Positions 1 through 12,392 of a DNA stretch of 64,000 nt are shown in pieces. The stretch is from Blasia pusilla. Taxonomy: Eukaryota; Marchantiophyta; Marchantiopsida; Blasiales. Each line of letters opens with the position of its first letter. Positions within the stretch are counted from its first letter, which is position 1. The stretch is taken from the NCBI GenBank assembly GCA_050084515.1, contig CM114274.1, positions 6,510,001 through 6,574,000 on the forward strand, read 5' to 3'. Made by a program: the position numbers and the translations under genes. Under the pieces are notes generated by a model that did not search any database, was not told the origin of the DNA, and saw nothing but the letters and a program-made list of their open reading frames with translations.

Positions 1-941
1 AACTACCAAGTTCACTACAGCTTTGCAAACTGTTGTGAGATGGTGGCCTCTCTACATTGGAGTGACTATCGCTATAAATGGCAGAGAGAGCGTTCAAAGC
101 ATCTAAAGGAGAGTAGGCCTGATCCATGACAACTGCATCAACGTGGCATGTGTCTTGCGTACCCTCTGGAAACAGGCCTTGAATTTCAGTGTTGGGAGCA
201 TATGGAAAGTGTTCAAAGTATTCCTCCTTGTTCGCTTCTGTTTTCGGTAGCGACCCGTAAAGACTATCTGCAATGCTTCCAAATGCATGACTCCCCACGC
301 CCTCCGCTCCGTCATATTCTGTTGGGATAGTCCCATTTTCCATAAAATGTCTATATGCTGCTTCATTGGGTAGAGTGGGTGGGCAGGTGGGTTCAACCAT
401 GCTTGGCATCACAATTGGCGATTGACCCGGCTTGCCTATAACAGCATTTGGTGGCACATTTGCCTGTGAATCTGCCACAAAGGTAGTGCACTCACAGAAC
501 TTGCTGAATGCGAGGTTGGGGCTTCTGAATTGGAAGCGTGTGTATAAAGGCATGCTCCCAATACACACCTTGCTTCATTGTCCAAGTTCATCTCTTCTGT
601 GATGTCAACTTTGTTTGCAGATTTATTGAGCAATCCGGAAGCCTCCTTTCCGGAGGAGATGGAAGAGTGTCGACGGTAAGAATTGGAAGAACTGTGACCT
701 TGGGTTCCTTTCCTGCCATGCATGGAAAGGAACGCCTTGACACAGAAGGGGTGTGCACATGATCCTCGCCAGCATGGTCCATGGTTTTTCTTTTCAGCCT
801 ACCTTTGTGCCTTTGCTGCCTCGGGGACTTGAAGAACTCTTTAGGTTCCTTGGATTCTTCTTCATTGTTACCTCTACCCATGCAAACATCATATGCACCC
901 TCTACAGCTGGTGTTTGCCCTATCAAGTCTCCATGGACCAC
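1..941 (-). pseudogene. Unidentified decayed coding region, open at the left edge
   Basis: I do not recognise this gene. On the minus strand one frame is free of stops from about 577 to base 1 (over 190 codons, first Met at 553-551) and runs off the window. Its translation has ordinary protein composition (for example FGSIADSLYGSLPKTE). Two more protein-like stretches precede it in other frames: 941-588, rich in charged residues (EESKEPKEFF), and 723-436. Together they look like one coding region broken by frameshifts, or exons whose borders I could not fix. No catalytic motif, membrane segment or known domain is visible. It could be a host gene's last exons or an old transposon protein. Confidence is low because only composition supports it. 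Confidence 0.3.
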
Positions 942-1277
942 CTTTGATAGGAAAGGTGTGCATTTCTTAGGGGTATTACTCCGATCCGATGCTTAACTCT
1001 ATCCGTCCATAATTTTGTAGTAGCCTTATCAGCTACTGGAAGGCGGTCAACCTAATCCCATTCCCTCACCCGGAGTTCCGCGTGGTGTGCAATCCAAGTT
1101 GTTTTGTCCAAGTATAAGGCTTAATAAAAAAAAATTATGCATTGCAGAGATGTAATCCCGTGACGACTCAACAATTTCTCTACAAAGTATGAATGTAGAT
1201 CGGAACAACGAAGAACCAGTACTTGCTGTCTCCCAGTCACCATCATCACTAATGGTTACAGTCCATGGAGATAGAAG

Positions 1278-1716
1278 CTAGTTGATAGCCTCTTCATACA
1301 TCTCTTCCACGTGCGTGTGTAGGATGTTGCATACTAGTTCTATGTCATCTACACTATCCTTAATGCATTTTGTAAGCTCATAGAGAAGGAGGGGGTCTAG
1401 AAGATCATTCCAAGATGTGATTCCCATGAATTCTTGCATGATGGATTCCATTGCTCGTATGAGAGGTGGAGGACGGCCTACCTTCCTGTCAAGAGGCAAT
1501 TCTTGCTTGTCATATTTTTGGGTGAATCGGATTCTCTATCTCCACACGAATTCTGCCCGATTTTTTGCAATCGTGCGCACAGGATCCCTGACTTTGCGTT
1601 CTATCGCACGCGCTTTTTGCCTTGGATTGAGTACTACTTTAGGACCTTGGATGGCATCTGAAGGCTTCCTCCCAGCCTTCTGCTTCAGAACAAAAAACTT
1701 TGGAGGAATGTTATGA
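1278..1716 (-). pseudogene. Unidentified reading frame with one internal stop
   Basis: On the minus strand one frame runs from about 1716 to 1278, interrupted by a single TAG near 1530. The upstream part is basic (RQKARAIERKVRDPVRT). The downstream part reads like a folded helical domain and ends with EEMYEEAIN before a stop. I recognise no family. Together with the frames at 1-941 and 2123-2350 it may belong to one decayed minus-strand gene or transposon. The single stop with intact reading on both sides suggests recent inactivation rather than chance. Confidence 0.3.
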
Positions 1717-2122
1717 GATGCTTTGAGATGTGCATTGAACCTTTCCTTTGATTATAGAGATGCAACATAGCGATTGCATCGCAAAAATTCCCATTTTTGT
1801 TTCACAACATTGCAAGCATATACCACATTCAGTCCCTACCACGCTATCGCGTTTCCAGATGTGCAATACTCGAGACCACCAGCTGAATTGGACTTCATGG
1901 GTTATGTATGTGTGGCCTGTTTGGGACAAGCTGGTATCGATGCTTTAGCAACATTTGAATCTACGGTTTTGCTCTATGCATCTCAAGAGCTGGATTGCTC
2001 TTGCGACCCCCTGGAGTTGGGTTTCCCGTCTAGTGAGAACAATGGATTAGGCAGATCCACTCTCTTCCCTGATATTCCTACCTATGGGGCTGTTGAAATC
2101 ATGCACCATTATTCTTGCGCAT

Positions 2123-2350
2123 CTAAGCCCTCCTCCTGCCAAGAAACTCCCATTGGCTATCGTGCATCCAATCCGAATCGTCGCTAGATGAATAGTTCCA
2201 TTGTGCATCACTCCCATTGCCCCGCCCTTGGGAACCCAAAGTATTTCCTGTCAACTGTGTACTTCCTCGGCCTTTGCTACGGAGGCCTACCTTACCCTCT
2301 CCACCGTGGTGTATGCGCCCTCCCACTCCTACCATTGCGTGACTATGCAA
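2123..2350 (-). other. Unidentified low-complexity reading frame
   Basis: This short minus-strand frame is rich in Gly, Ser, Asp and Arg (it includes SSSDDSDWMHDSQWEF). It resembles a linker or disordered segment more than a catalytic domain. It lies in the same orientation as the frames at 1278-1716 and 1-941 and may be part of the same broken gene. Chance cannot be excluded at this length. Confidence 0.2.
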
Positions 2351-4560
2351 CGCTACCCAATTTTTCCCCTTCCGGTTTCCTCTTTAATTGCGTCCTTGAG
2401 TTCCTTCCCGCACTTCTATGAGCTTGTATTCGGGGATGGCAAATGCATTCCAAATCTCCTACCAAGATGGAGATTTGGAATGCATTTGCCATGATGTTTG
2501 CACTACTTGCTTCCTCGAACCCCACCCCAACAGAACTTCTACGAGCCTATAACCAATGATGAGGAATGCATTCAAATTCTCCTACCAAATGTCCAATCAA
2601 TTGGGTCCTCAAACCCAAGCCGATCAACACTTCTACCAACTTGTAACTGGTGATTTCCATTGGATTCACAATGTTATCCGAACATATACATGTAGACGTC
2701 TAGTCAATTGCGATCCCATTGTACGTAATGGAGTCGATGAACTCATGAGGCCTAGGGCGCCCACAGCAATCCGACCAATTGGCATTGGAGAAGTGATGTT
2801 GCAATGTCTGGGCCTTCTCCCTTATGCCTCTCTTATGCTCGAAGCAGCCATATAACATCGTAAACCGAGGTTGCGTTGCCCCATTTGGCCATCGTTTGCA
2901 TTCTGAAATTTTTACGCACATCTATGGCATATAGCATGCGTATAGCTTTTGCCATCGTCAAAACAAGAAGGCCTCAATCCGCCTCAATCCGCAGTCCCTA
3001 CTCTGATTGGCTAAGCCTGGTGGCTAACTCTACATGTGCCGTATATTCTAATGTCATTAATGTTGCATACGGTAGGAATCCGTCCTAGTCGGCCGTATGA
3101 TGTGCCGAAGGCTGCTGCAAATGCGAAGGATGTGAAGCCAAGCCGCATAAGCGCAAGAGCAAGGCGTTATTTGGCCTTTCTTTTTGTTCTCTCTTCTTCA
3201 TCGTACTTGTGCAATCGCCTTAGGCATTGACACATTTCTTCACAAGTTCACAAGTTGATCATTTAATCTTTGCATTGCAAGTATTCGGCAACTATCATGT
3301 CCACTTCATCATTTTTGACTATAGGGGATATAGTGGCACACCCTGGAGGGAGCCCACTTATTACAAAGGCATCACTGAGATTTGATGCAACGGGCACTGT
3401 TTACATGGCTTGCGGCTCCATAGTAGCCGGGGGCCGAAAGTGCGGTAGAAGGTAGAACGAGGCGTTATGCAGGAAATGCGGCAGGGAGAGAGGCCTCCAT
3501 ATTCATTTGTTTATAAGTTGAAGGTAATTGCAAAAGTAGTAAGGTGTAAGATTGAATGCACGGTGTTTCAAATTTTCTCAAGATGGAAGCGTTCAACTTC
3601 CAGGGCCTAAGGTTGGAGGAGCAGAGCATGGTGTTGGCGCCTCATCAAGGCACACTCTGTATCATTTCTCTATCAAAGAGAGTGATTGTGGATAATATTG
3701 GCGGCATATTGATCTCTTATGTCATCGATGGTCTATTGGATTAGTGCCATACTCCCTTGAGATTGTGCAGTACTATGGATTATGCTATGCCCACCCTCAA
3801 TGCCAGTCCTGCGTCCTCGGATACTGGACAGTCGATGGCCAATGTGTAGTTAAGTAGGAGAAAAAGAGGATACGGGCTACAGGGTAATGCTGATGCTGAA
3901 TTGCTGTTGGCGGCCAGTACTGAACCCGATAAGAAGGCTACAAGGACTCTCTCAAGGGTTGCTTTGATGCAGTACTTATGCATCACTGGATTGGTGTTGT
4001 TAACTTGTGTATTGCTGAAATACCTCATCAACTGATGAATTTTCATTTTTGGCTACTATGAGGGTACATGGAGGTAGGGATTTCCCTTGAAATTTTGTCC
4101 CAACCATATTTTGTTGCTGCATTGACCCTACCAATTTAAGGGCAGGGAGAATTGTACCATTCAAAAGAGAAATAACCAGACTTGTCTTATGAGGCTTTTG
4201 CATTCACCGCTGCTTTCTATCGTCGCCAACGTGTGAATTAGAACTATGTTGCATCTGTAATGAAGGTCTTGCTCCATGTTGGTCGGGATGAATGCACTAT
4301 CCATTTTCGGCAGAGATCTCCTTCCTTAACGTTCTTTATATTCATTGAAATGTTGAAACCTACCATTTGGCATACTATTAAGCCACCCCTACTTAAGCAA
4401 TGGTTGTTATTGGGATGCCAGTCCAGGGCTGAGGCTAAATTTCTGCGGCATGTTTGAGCAGGGTATAGATTTCATGTTCATGTTCATGATAATGTTCTAA
4501 GTCCAAAGGGTTTCTTCATTCCAAGTGTCACATTTCTAATGAATATAAAGAACAACTAGT
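2351..4560. other. No recognised gene
   Basis: This stretch holds only short unconnected frames on both strands. One minus-strand frame at 2700-2921 looks protein-like but matches nothing I know. I see no RNA gene or clear mobile-element ends. Confidence 0.5.
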
Positions 4561-4951
4561 GGAAGCCAAGGCTGATGTAGGACACCTCCCCTTTCAAGTT
4601 ACCTCTACCCAATTTCATGTAAATTTCCCTAATTTATATCATTGTACGAAATAAATGTACACCAACCCGCCACCCCTTACAAAGATTCCAAGTGCAATTC
4701 ACTAACCTACAAAGTAGACAACATTGGGAGCACTGCATGTGTTTCACAAAAATGAGTTCCCAAAGTAGCAAATGTTCAAACCCTCCCCTTAAGATAGTTT
4801 GTACCCCTTCTTTAGCAATATATCACTGATGTAGGGAAATTTCTACAAGATGGAGAGTAAGTATTCCAACAAGCAAGGTTTCTTAACTTGGAACAAAAGT
4901 CCACACGGTTTATTCATTTTAAGACCAGTCTTAATCCATTTTAAAGGCTGT

Positions 4952-5430
4952 TGTTGGAATCATAGGAATTCACAGGTTGTGTAAACAAACCAAAATATGC
5001 CATTCCCAAGCCCCTAGAATTCCCACACCCCATTCCATGTACCATTGGAATGTTGAAAAGAAGACGGAATTGATCATTGCACATAATGTCAAAAAGTACA
5101 CGGCATTGACCCTAAACCATGGTTGTCATAGCAGGGTATAGGTTCCAAGTTCATTGTCATGTTGGAAACTGACATAGGCAATCCAAAGGGTTTATTTATT
5201 TTAATACCACGTTTAATCCATTTTAAACCAACCCTATACCAATTTTAAGAGCAGGGTTTATTCATTGCAAATGCCTAACTTGTAATTCATTTCAAGTACA
5301 CACCACTTAAGCAAAGGTTGATGTTGGAATCACAAGAATTCACAGGTTGTGTTAACAAACCAAAATATGCCATTCCCAAGCCCCTGAAATTCCCACATCC
5401 CATTCCATGTGCCATTGGAATGTTGAAAAA
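4952..5430. repeat. Pair of about 109-bp direct repeats, offset 370 bp
   Basis: Positions 4952-5060 and 5322-5430 are near-identical, with a handful of substitutions. Both begin TGTTGGAATCA and run through an AATATGCCATTCCC block to ATTGGAATGTTGAAAA. Similarity continues weakly after each copy (ACACGGCATTGA near 5100 and 5433). The surrounding 4.6-5.6 kb holds no gene. The pair may be a local segmental duplication inside an unclassified repeat. Confidence 0.75.
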
Positions 5431-6430
5431 TACACGGCATTGATCGCAGGGCAATGGATAGAACCAGACTTTTTAGATCCATTTCAATTCTTTTATGATT
5501 GATTCCAAGTGACAAATATACAATTCCCGAACCCCCTCCCTGGTTTCCAAGTTTAAATCCTTCTAAGTTCCTAACAATCAAATGCTGTAGGTACATGGGA
5601 ATGACTTAACAAAAATGAATGGACCCATGATTGTTCAACAATGGAAGGAGGACTTCATTCATTCCACTAGACAAATCTGAAATAGTTTATGTTGCAATGG
5701 ACAGCATTGAAGCAAATTGAAATGCGCCCCCCACATGCATTCCTTTGCAAGAGATTGGACCTATGAGCAGCATTGTTGCCACAACAATCCTGCCCACTGA
5801 AGACCTAACCCACAAAACCACCGAATGCCAATTTTTGCATGCTTTAAAGCATACAACCGTAAAGCCACGGCCGATGTTTAAACCCAAAATCTCAGATAAA
5901 AAAATTCCCAATAATTTGAAATGTGTTACCCCATGGCGGTCTATTGGAACTTTGTCAAATCACATGTCTTTTGGAACTCCACCTGGCAGTATCCATGTTT
6001 AAAGGCAGGTTTAAAGGAGTCTTCTCCAATCTATTGCAAAAGTCATGCCTCGACAATTCCGGGGCATTTATACTACTAAAATTGCTACCCTTCATGGACC
6101 TAGGTGATCACCAATATGCGTGAGCCCTAAACAATTTCAGGCAAGGGGAAAGAACCAGAAGAGCAAAGACGTACCAAAAGATTAGAAAAATGTGAAGCTT
6201 GGGAATTAATGCATACCCAATCTTGTACTCAATTGCCTCTTGAAGCATTACCGTCCCTCATTTGTAATATTCTTCGTGTGCGATTTGCCATTCATGATTA
6301 GCAAGGCAATTTGCGGATGTATTTTGCACATGCATTGGAAGTTGTGTTGCACATGGACAGAGTCCATGTCCGTGTGGGCCAGGGTACTCGAGGCCCGCCC
6401 TAAGTCCGCATGCGGGGTCAAGGCCCGTAA
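5431..6430. other. No recognised gene
   Basis: Short frames only. I see no coding evidence, RNA gene or element termini. Confidence 0.5.
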
Positions 6431-6500
6431 AATTTGGTAGATTTGGTCCTGTAGATCAAAATTTTGGTCTAGCGGACCAAACTTTAGTCTGCATGACCAA
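6431..6500. repeat. Clustered ATTTTGGTC / GACCAAAATTTT inverted motifs
   Basis: CAAAATTTTGGTC occurs near 6457 and its reverse complement GACCAAAATTTTG near 6495, with a related GACCAAACTTTAGTC between them. The block can form a short imperfect hairpin. It lies immediately before the GC-rich minisatellite and may be part of the same repeat unit. Confidence 0.4.
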
Positions 6501-6504
6501 AATT

Positions 6505-6860
6505 TTGCGAGCCTTGAGCCTGCCCGCTTGGAGCCCGCACCTGCCGGTCTAGAGCCCGCGCCCAATCAGCTTTGAGCCCGCGCCTGCCTGCCTTAGCCCG
6601 CCCTAGCCCACGCCCAATCAGCCTTGAGCCTGAACCTGCTTGCTAGAAGCCCGTGCCTGCCTCGAGCCCCCACATGCCCGCTCCTGTCAGCTCGGAGGCC
6701 GTGTCTGCCCTCTCAGAGCCTGCACTTGCCCGCCCTAGCCCTAGCGTGCCCGCCTCCAGCCCGCGCCTACCTAGAGCCCGTGCCTGCCCCCCAAGAGCCT
6801 GCGCCCAATCAACCGAGAGCCTACACATGCCCGCCCTGCGGGCCATGCAATGGGTTCGGG
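6505..6860. repeat. GC-rich degenerate minisatellite (AGCCCGCGCCTGCC type)
   Basis: The word GAGCC(C/T)GC(G/A)CCTGCC recurs in degenerate form at roughly 20-30 bp spacing. CGCCCAATCA inserts recur at about 6560, 6610 and 6800. Open frames through this block are by-products of the repeat, being proline-, alanine- and arginine-rich on both strands, and should not be annotated as genes. Confidence 0.7.
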
Positions 6861-6917
6861 CTCCGTGAGCTTGAGTCTACGTGGTGGGCCCGGGTTTAGG
6901 GCCTGGGTGCGGTCCGG

Positions 6918-6962
6918 GTATGTCCGAGGACATGTCCGGATATGTCCATTTCCGTGCAACCT
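6918..6962. repeat. ACATGTCCGGATATGT motif block shared with 23.1 kb
   Basis: This block (GGACATGTCCGGATATGT within a longer similarity ending GTGCAACC) recurs with a few changes at 23136-23178. Both copies follow sequence rich in AGCCC and GGGCC words. They look like the ends of two diverged copies of one dispersed repeat. The block contains short overlapping palindromes such as ACATGT and TCCGGA. Confidence 0.5.
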
Positions 6963-6999
6963 TGGTTGGAAGAAAAACATCTGATTTAGAGGTTGCATG

Positions 7000-9900
7000 A
7001 AAATGACATACATTTGTAGTGAGTACTCCACTAATTGTAAGCTGCTCTTTCGAGCCCCGTAGAACATAAAACACAACCTAACCCACTAAGAGGGTTGTTG
7101 TCGATGTAGCTCGAGCGTAGGTTAATCAGATGAATTGTCGTCCCGGCCCCATGTCCCCATTCTCTTGCGGCTTCTCCTCCCCGTCGTCGAAATCACAATT
7201 CGATAATTCTACTTTGATACCCTATGTCCTCCTCATTCTCCTCGTGCAATTTATGATGGAATTGGATTCCCAAAATCCCCCCTGTGTGCACGCTCATCGG
7301 CGGCACTCGGCCACCACCACTTTGCACACAAGTCGTGTTTCGCACAGAGTATTGGGACCGTGGATCTCCTCCTACCCTAAACCGCTGCAAAATCGCATTT
7401 CATAACCTAGCACCACGTACTAACATGACAAAACAATCGCCAGAGCGCTTCCGTCGAGTGCTGTGCACGGTTGTGATTCGACCCATATTCTATTCCACCT
7501 GCGACTCAAACCGATAACCATGCGCTAAGAAAGGGATGCAAACTTGCATACAATATGTTTTGTAAAACCAAAAAAGTGAAATGCCACAACAATCACGTTG
7601 AGCTTACCTCGGTTGTGATCCCTAATCCGCAAGAAACCTCAAAATGATGGCAATGCACAGAGAAACACGTCGATGTAAAAGGGTTGCGATGGCATGCCTA
7701 GAGGCCATTCACCATGCCATAGGCCCATGGTATGTTCATGCCCATGACCCATACGCCCATCATCCATGTGCACATTCACCATGCATGTCCATGGTCATAT
7801 ACTACCATGGCATGGTATTCATGGATGGGCATGGGTCTACATCATAAATTCTGGATATTGTGCCGGTAAAGCCGATTGTGATAGGATATCGGAACCGCTA
7901 AGAAGTTTTCATGGATTTTTCAATTGGCCCTTTAGGATCGCGGGTTTCCTAGGATTTTCCTGGGTCTCAATTACCAATACTAGTACGTGTTCAACATTAA
8001 ATGTCGGGGCTATGTTTTCCATCCCTTGGTTGCTCTACCCATGGCTAACCCTTGATGCATAGCTTGCATCCCTATGGGTACGATGACCCCTAGGTGAACA
8101 CGCCTATAGCCATAATGGCTCCACGTGTCCCACCTCCTTGCAGCCATAATCCTACTCTTCAAGGCTGGAGATCCAAAGTTACCCTCTAGCTACACAACTA
8201 TCATGGTGAGTTCCCTCATGGCCAAACCCTATGGAAACTAAGCAACTGAGTAGATGATATGAATGTTTGAGTCGAAGGACAAGCTGATTTCAAGAGATCA
8301 CATAGCACCCTTGATCAACTTCTCACATTTAGTGTAATTATTGAATAAACCTCCAAGACCAAAACTAGTCACAAACCGAGAAAAATATTCTTCTTTTTGT
8401 TGACTTCAAGAAGGCATTTTACACATTACCAAGGACAGTTTTATGGAAACGTCTTCAAGAGTTTGGGGTTCTATCCTAGCTTTGTCATCCATCTGTCTAT
8501 CTATCACTCATATATTATATTGTCTGTTCACAATCCTGCAAGCAAGGAAATCCAAAGTAGGAAAGAAATGTACTTCATGGAGACTGAATTGTTTTGATTG
8601 TAGAGATCAAAACTAAGGCTCTCAAATATGGACAGAAAATTGGATAAGAAGAAAAAAACCCACCTCGCTGCATTTGAGGTGCAGTTAGTGGTCCTACAAT
8701 TTCAAGAGAAGAATCACGCTTCGAGAGAATTTGGTTTTCAAATCCAATGACAGTGTGTTGAATTTGAATTTGGTGTGGTTGCTTTGAGAGACCAAAATTG
8801 AGCACTTGCGCCATGGATTGCGTTTTCGTAACACCATTGAGCCACGCAAATGCAAAGAAAGCAAGGCAAGTTAACAACAAGTATAAAAGAGAACTTGTCA
8901 AGATTAGAGCCGAACTCGGATTCCACATGACCAATTCCATGGTTTCTTCTACACCAACTTGTGTCTCCTCCCACCTCATTGAAGATGGAGGCCATGGAAG
9001 TTGGATTTTGGAATCCATAAATGTGATGGAGGCCCTCTCCACTAAGCTCAGGGGAGTGCCAAGCGAGGAGAGGTCCGACAAGATCGGGCGAGTGCCAAGC
9101 AAGAAGGAAGAGAGAGACAGACAGACAGACATCACATAGAGGCCATCTGAATTGGGCCCATTGAAAAAAAACTCCAACAATGGAATCGTTGTTTGTTGTC
9201 TTAAGCACAAACTCCTCCTATGGTTACCGTAATCAAAATTCACCCGCTCTTACAATTTTTTATCCAGGAAAAAGACCAACACATATCTCGAGGCCACCTA
9301 GCTTCAGGACGAGGGCAAAAACACTCGCCAATCGCCCAATAGCTGACCTCAAGCCTCCATCAACTCTTGCGCATCCTCCAAGTTACAACTTGGATGAGAG
9401 TGGGTGGGTGCTAAGATTAGTGAACAAACGAATGCTCTTCACACAAAAATAGCCAACTTCCACCCTTGATTCCTCCAGACCAACAAACCAACTGACCAAC
9501 TACCACCCAAATTGACCAAATTGCACATTCTCCAATACGGAATTGGTGGGCCTTTCCCCAATGGAAAATGAAACCTTAGACAAAAAAAGTAAGTGAGGGC
9601 TGGCGTTCACGGTGTTACATGATTTGCCTTCATTTACTAGCTAAGCTCAATTTGTTTAGTTCCATCACATGTGTAAACCCTAAACATCTACCAAAAATAC
9701 AATAGTTTGCCCTCACCTTAGGTCTACATGTTGCCACTGTTCTCTTGAAGAAGCTCACAAGTTTCAAGCCGACCTCTTGATTTCATCTCTGCACCTCCTC
9801 ATTTAGTCTAACCTCCTTAAAGAAAGACATCACTTTTAAGAAATGAACAAGGGAAGTAGGGTTTTCGAAGACGCATGAGAGTAAGCAAGCGAGAGACTCA

Positions 9901-12143
9901 ATACAAAGTCGAGTGGGAAAGTGTAGTTCGCGCATAGGAAACATTGTATATCTGCACATATTTGACTCCCGCCTATTTATTTTTCTTTGCTTATATGTGA
10001 AAGAGCATTTTCTACCTAGATCTTCTACCTTGAAGCTTTGGAAGGCATACTACAATGAACATATGGCAATACAATACAAGAGTAAAACACATGCGTGTGT
10101 CCAAGGCTTATAGCAAAAGCTTTCCGATTCAAACACCTTGGAGCTTATTTGTCCATGGAACACCAACAAAAGGACTAGGAGAGCCAAGGGTTTATAGTAA
10201 GTATCTACATAAGGTGGAGAAAAAATATCCATGGATACAAAATGGCCTATGTGGTTGGTGCCTAGGAGCTTTTGATTACTTCTCTCAAAAGTGAATCGTT
10301 GCTCCCATATGAATGAAAAACCAGAGAGTGTGTAAGGGAGTATGTTATCAATGGCATGTTGTGCGTGGGAAGGGACTTTAGTTGATTGGGCCACCTACGT
10401 CTACCGAAAGTCGATGCCACACATCAAACAAGTGCTTTGACTGCAAGCCAAGAAGGAGCAGCATTGAAAGAGTGGTGTAGGAGTTCTATTAAACATTCTC
10501 TTCAAACGTGAGGATGATCCCGTGCTTGAAGAGGTTACCTTGGTTGTTGCAACACTTGTTTTGGATCCAAAGGCAACAAAGGCAACTAAAACACCTATAT
10601 CCAAATATGTTCTTGAAGATGACCGGGTTAGGCAGACATGTTCGATGGAATGTAGTTAGGGAACATCTTTTGCCATCATTGAAGACACAAGTGCAAATGT
10701 CATATATACCACCATCACAATAATGTGTTAAGTTGAAGAGGCGGACTAAGGAGACAGTTGCACGTTCTGATGGAAGTGATGATTTTGTGGCTCCTTAACA
10801 TAAAAATTTAAAAAGGCCTACTTGGGAGAGAGCTATGTGGACCATCATAGTGATGGAGAACAAGCCACAACCACAACCACCTATGAAGTGCGAGTCCCCA
10901 AGTCTTGACCAAAGTGGCAGGTTTCCAAGTCAGCGAAGGTATAGACTCACTTTCTAAACCCACTTCCTTTTATTTCCTTGCTCTTCACGATTAAGCCTCC
11001 AAGGCGGTTATGATCCATATGTATCGTGGGGTATTGTTATCAGATGATATGTATTGCAAAAACATCGTCCCAAGAGGCTATTCCAAGTAAATTTTCTTGG
11101 ACAACATTGTTACACACCGACCATGTATCATTCAATCACAAGAGCCTATTCACATGGTTAATAGCCTCAAAGAAGAAGTTTCGCATGGATCTTGAACTAT
11201 TACATATTTTGGCTCCCACATTAATCACCGACATTGTGAGCCTTAACAACAGGGTAGTTGAGATTAGTAGTTAGCTGCCTCACAAAGTACCAAGCTTTGC
11301 CTATTGGTGAGCTTCAAATTAGTTGCCTCTGAAGCATATGATACAAAATAATGATTGACACTTGTAATCGCTACCCCACATACTATTTACGGCCTCTACA
11401 GACATGTCTCCTTTTTTTTCCTGGTCGTTGAGACTATCCATGTGTCCTCCAACACGTGTTTGGTAATTAAAAAATATTCCCCCCCCTCTCAAGGCCGCGC
11501 ACTGCTTTTCAATATGGGTTTCTAGACCTCTAGGGAGGCCTCGACGGACAAAGTAGTCTATCAATTGGTGGCGAATCAACTTCAAAAATTCACATAATGA
11601 GGTGCCACCAATAGTAGCTCATGGCCACGGTGAAGATCATTTTGAGGCTAACAAAGAATAGGCAACCCCTCATGTAAAAGAACATAATGCAATAGTACTT
11701 GAGGTATAAGTCGAGCATGGGATTGTTGTGAATGATACCCATGATGCCATTGATGAAGTCTTGAAGGACATTAGAGGGAAAACCAAAGAGGACATTGCAC
11801 ATAATGTTCACTTGAAAGAGGGTGAATTAGCGTCACTTCAAGAAAAAGGGAATTTCTTCATCTAAGTCGAGCCCCACTCCCACTACTTGCTCACAAAATG
11901 TCGAGGATGGAGTAAAGACTCGGAAGATTGAGGATAACGACTAGCAAGAGGATGGGCTAAAATTGTTGAGTGGCCGTCACAACGTTTGGAAACATATACG
12001 ACTTATTAAATTAAGAAATTGAAAAATGAGTGTGTATCCACGTAGGATTGCAATTCGTGTGAGTGTATATGCACTTTCAATGTACTAATTGGTTTGCTTT
12101 GTATAATGGATGATCTTAAAAATATTCCAAATTTTGTCTTTAA
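7000..12143. other. Gene-poor stretch; CATG-rich patch at 7640-7840
   Basis: No gene is recognised. A patch at 7640-7840 repeats CCATG/CATGG words many times. A GACA run sits at 9115-9130. The longest frame (8575-9243, minus) has no recognisable domain and overlaps open frames on the other strand, so I do not call it. The 10.4-11.3 kb part has protein-like shreds but no identifiable domain. Confidence 0.5.
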
Positions 12144-12365
12144 TCTATATTATTATGGGAGAGTGCCTTATTTATTTGCAAACACCTCGCTATTTAACAT
12201 GTGATAATTATTACTGGGCAGCAAGATTTTTTTTCACATGTTACGAGCAGCAACAAAAAATGAATTTATGTGCAACATCATTAACCTTTTCCTTTCCCGG
12301 GTTATGCATTAGCTATTAAACATTTTTTTATTTCTCGTGCATGGCAAATCGTTAAGAAGGACTAG
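12144..12365 (+). mobile_element. Non-autonomous Helitron-like element, copy 1
   Basis: It starts with TCTATATTATTATGGGAGAG preceded by A, matching the TC 5' terminus and the A|T target preference of plant Helitrons. The body aligns with copy 2 at 21902-22130: GAGTGCCTT, then CAACACCTC-type words, CACATG, a GCAACATCATTA-type block and a poly-T tract. It ends in CTAG at 12362-12365. The base after that CTAG is C, whereas a second CTAG at 12375-12378 is followed by T, so the exact 3' end is uncertain. It encodes no protein and would depend on Rep/helicase supplied elsewhere. Confidence 0.55.
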
Positions 12366-12392
12366 CAAGTCTTGCTAGTCCTTCTTAACGAT
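12348..12392. repeat. Perfect 22-bp palindrome with 1-bp centre
   Basis: The arms 12348-12369 and 12371-12392 are exact reverse complements separated by one T. The palindrome overlaps the 3' end of the Helitron-like element and contains two CTAG sites, one in each arm. It could be a duplicated and inverted element end or a template-switch product. Confidence 0.9.

Noticed and set aside
6624-6899. Proline/alanine-rich frames over the minisatellite
   Set aside because: They result from the GC-rich repeat, which stays open in several frames on both strands.
8575-9243. 222-codon open frame on the minus strand
   Set aside because: No recognisable domain, overlapping open frames on both strands in the same place, no neighbouring exons with matching phase, and a composition consistent with chance.
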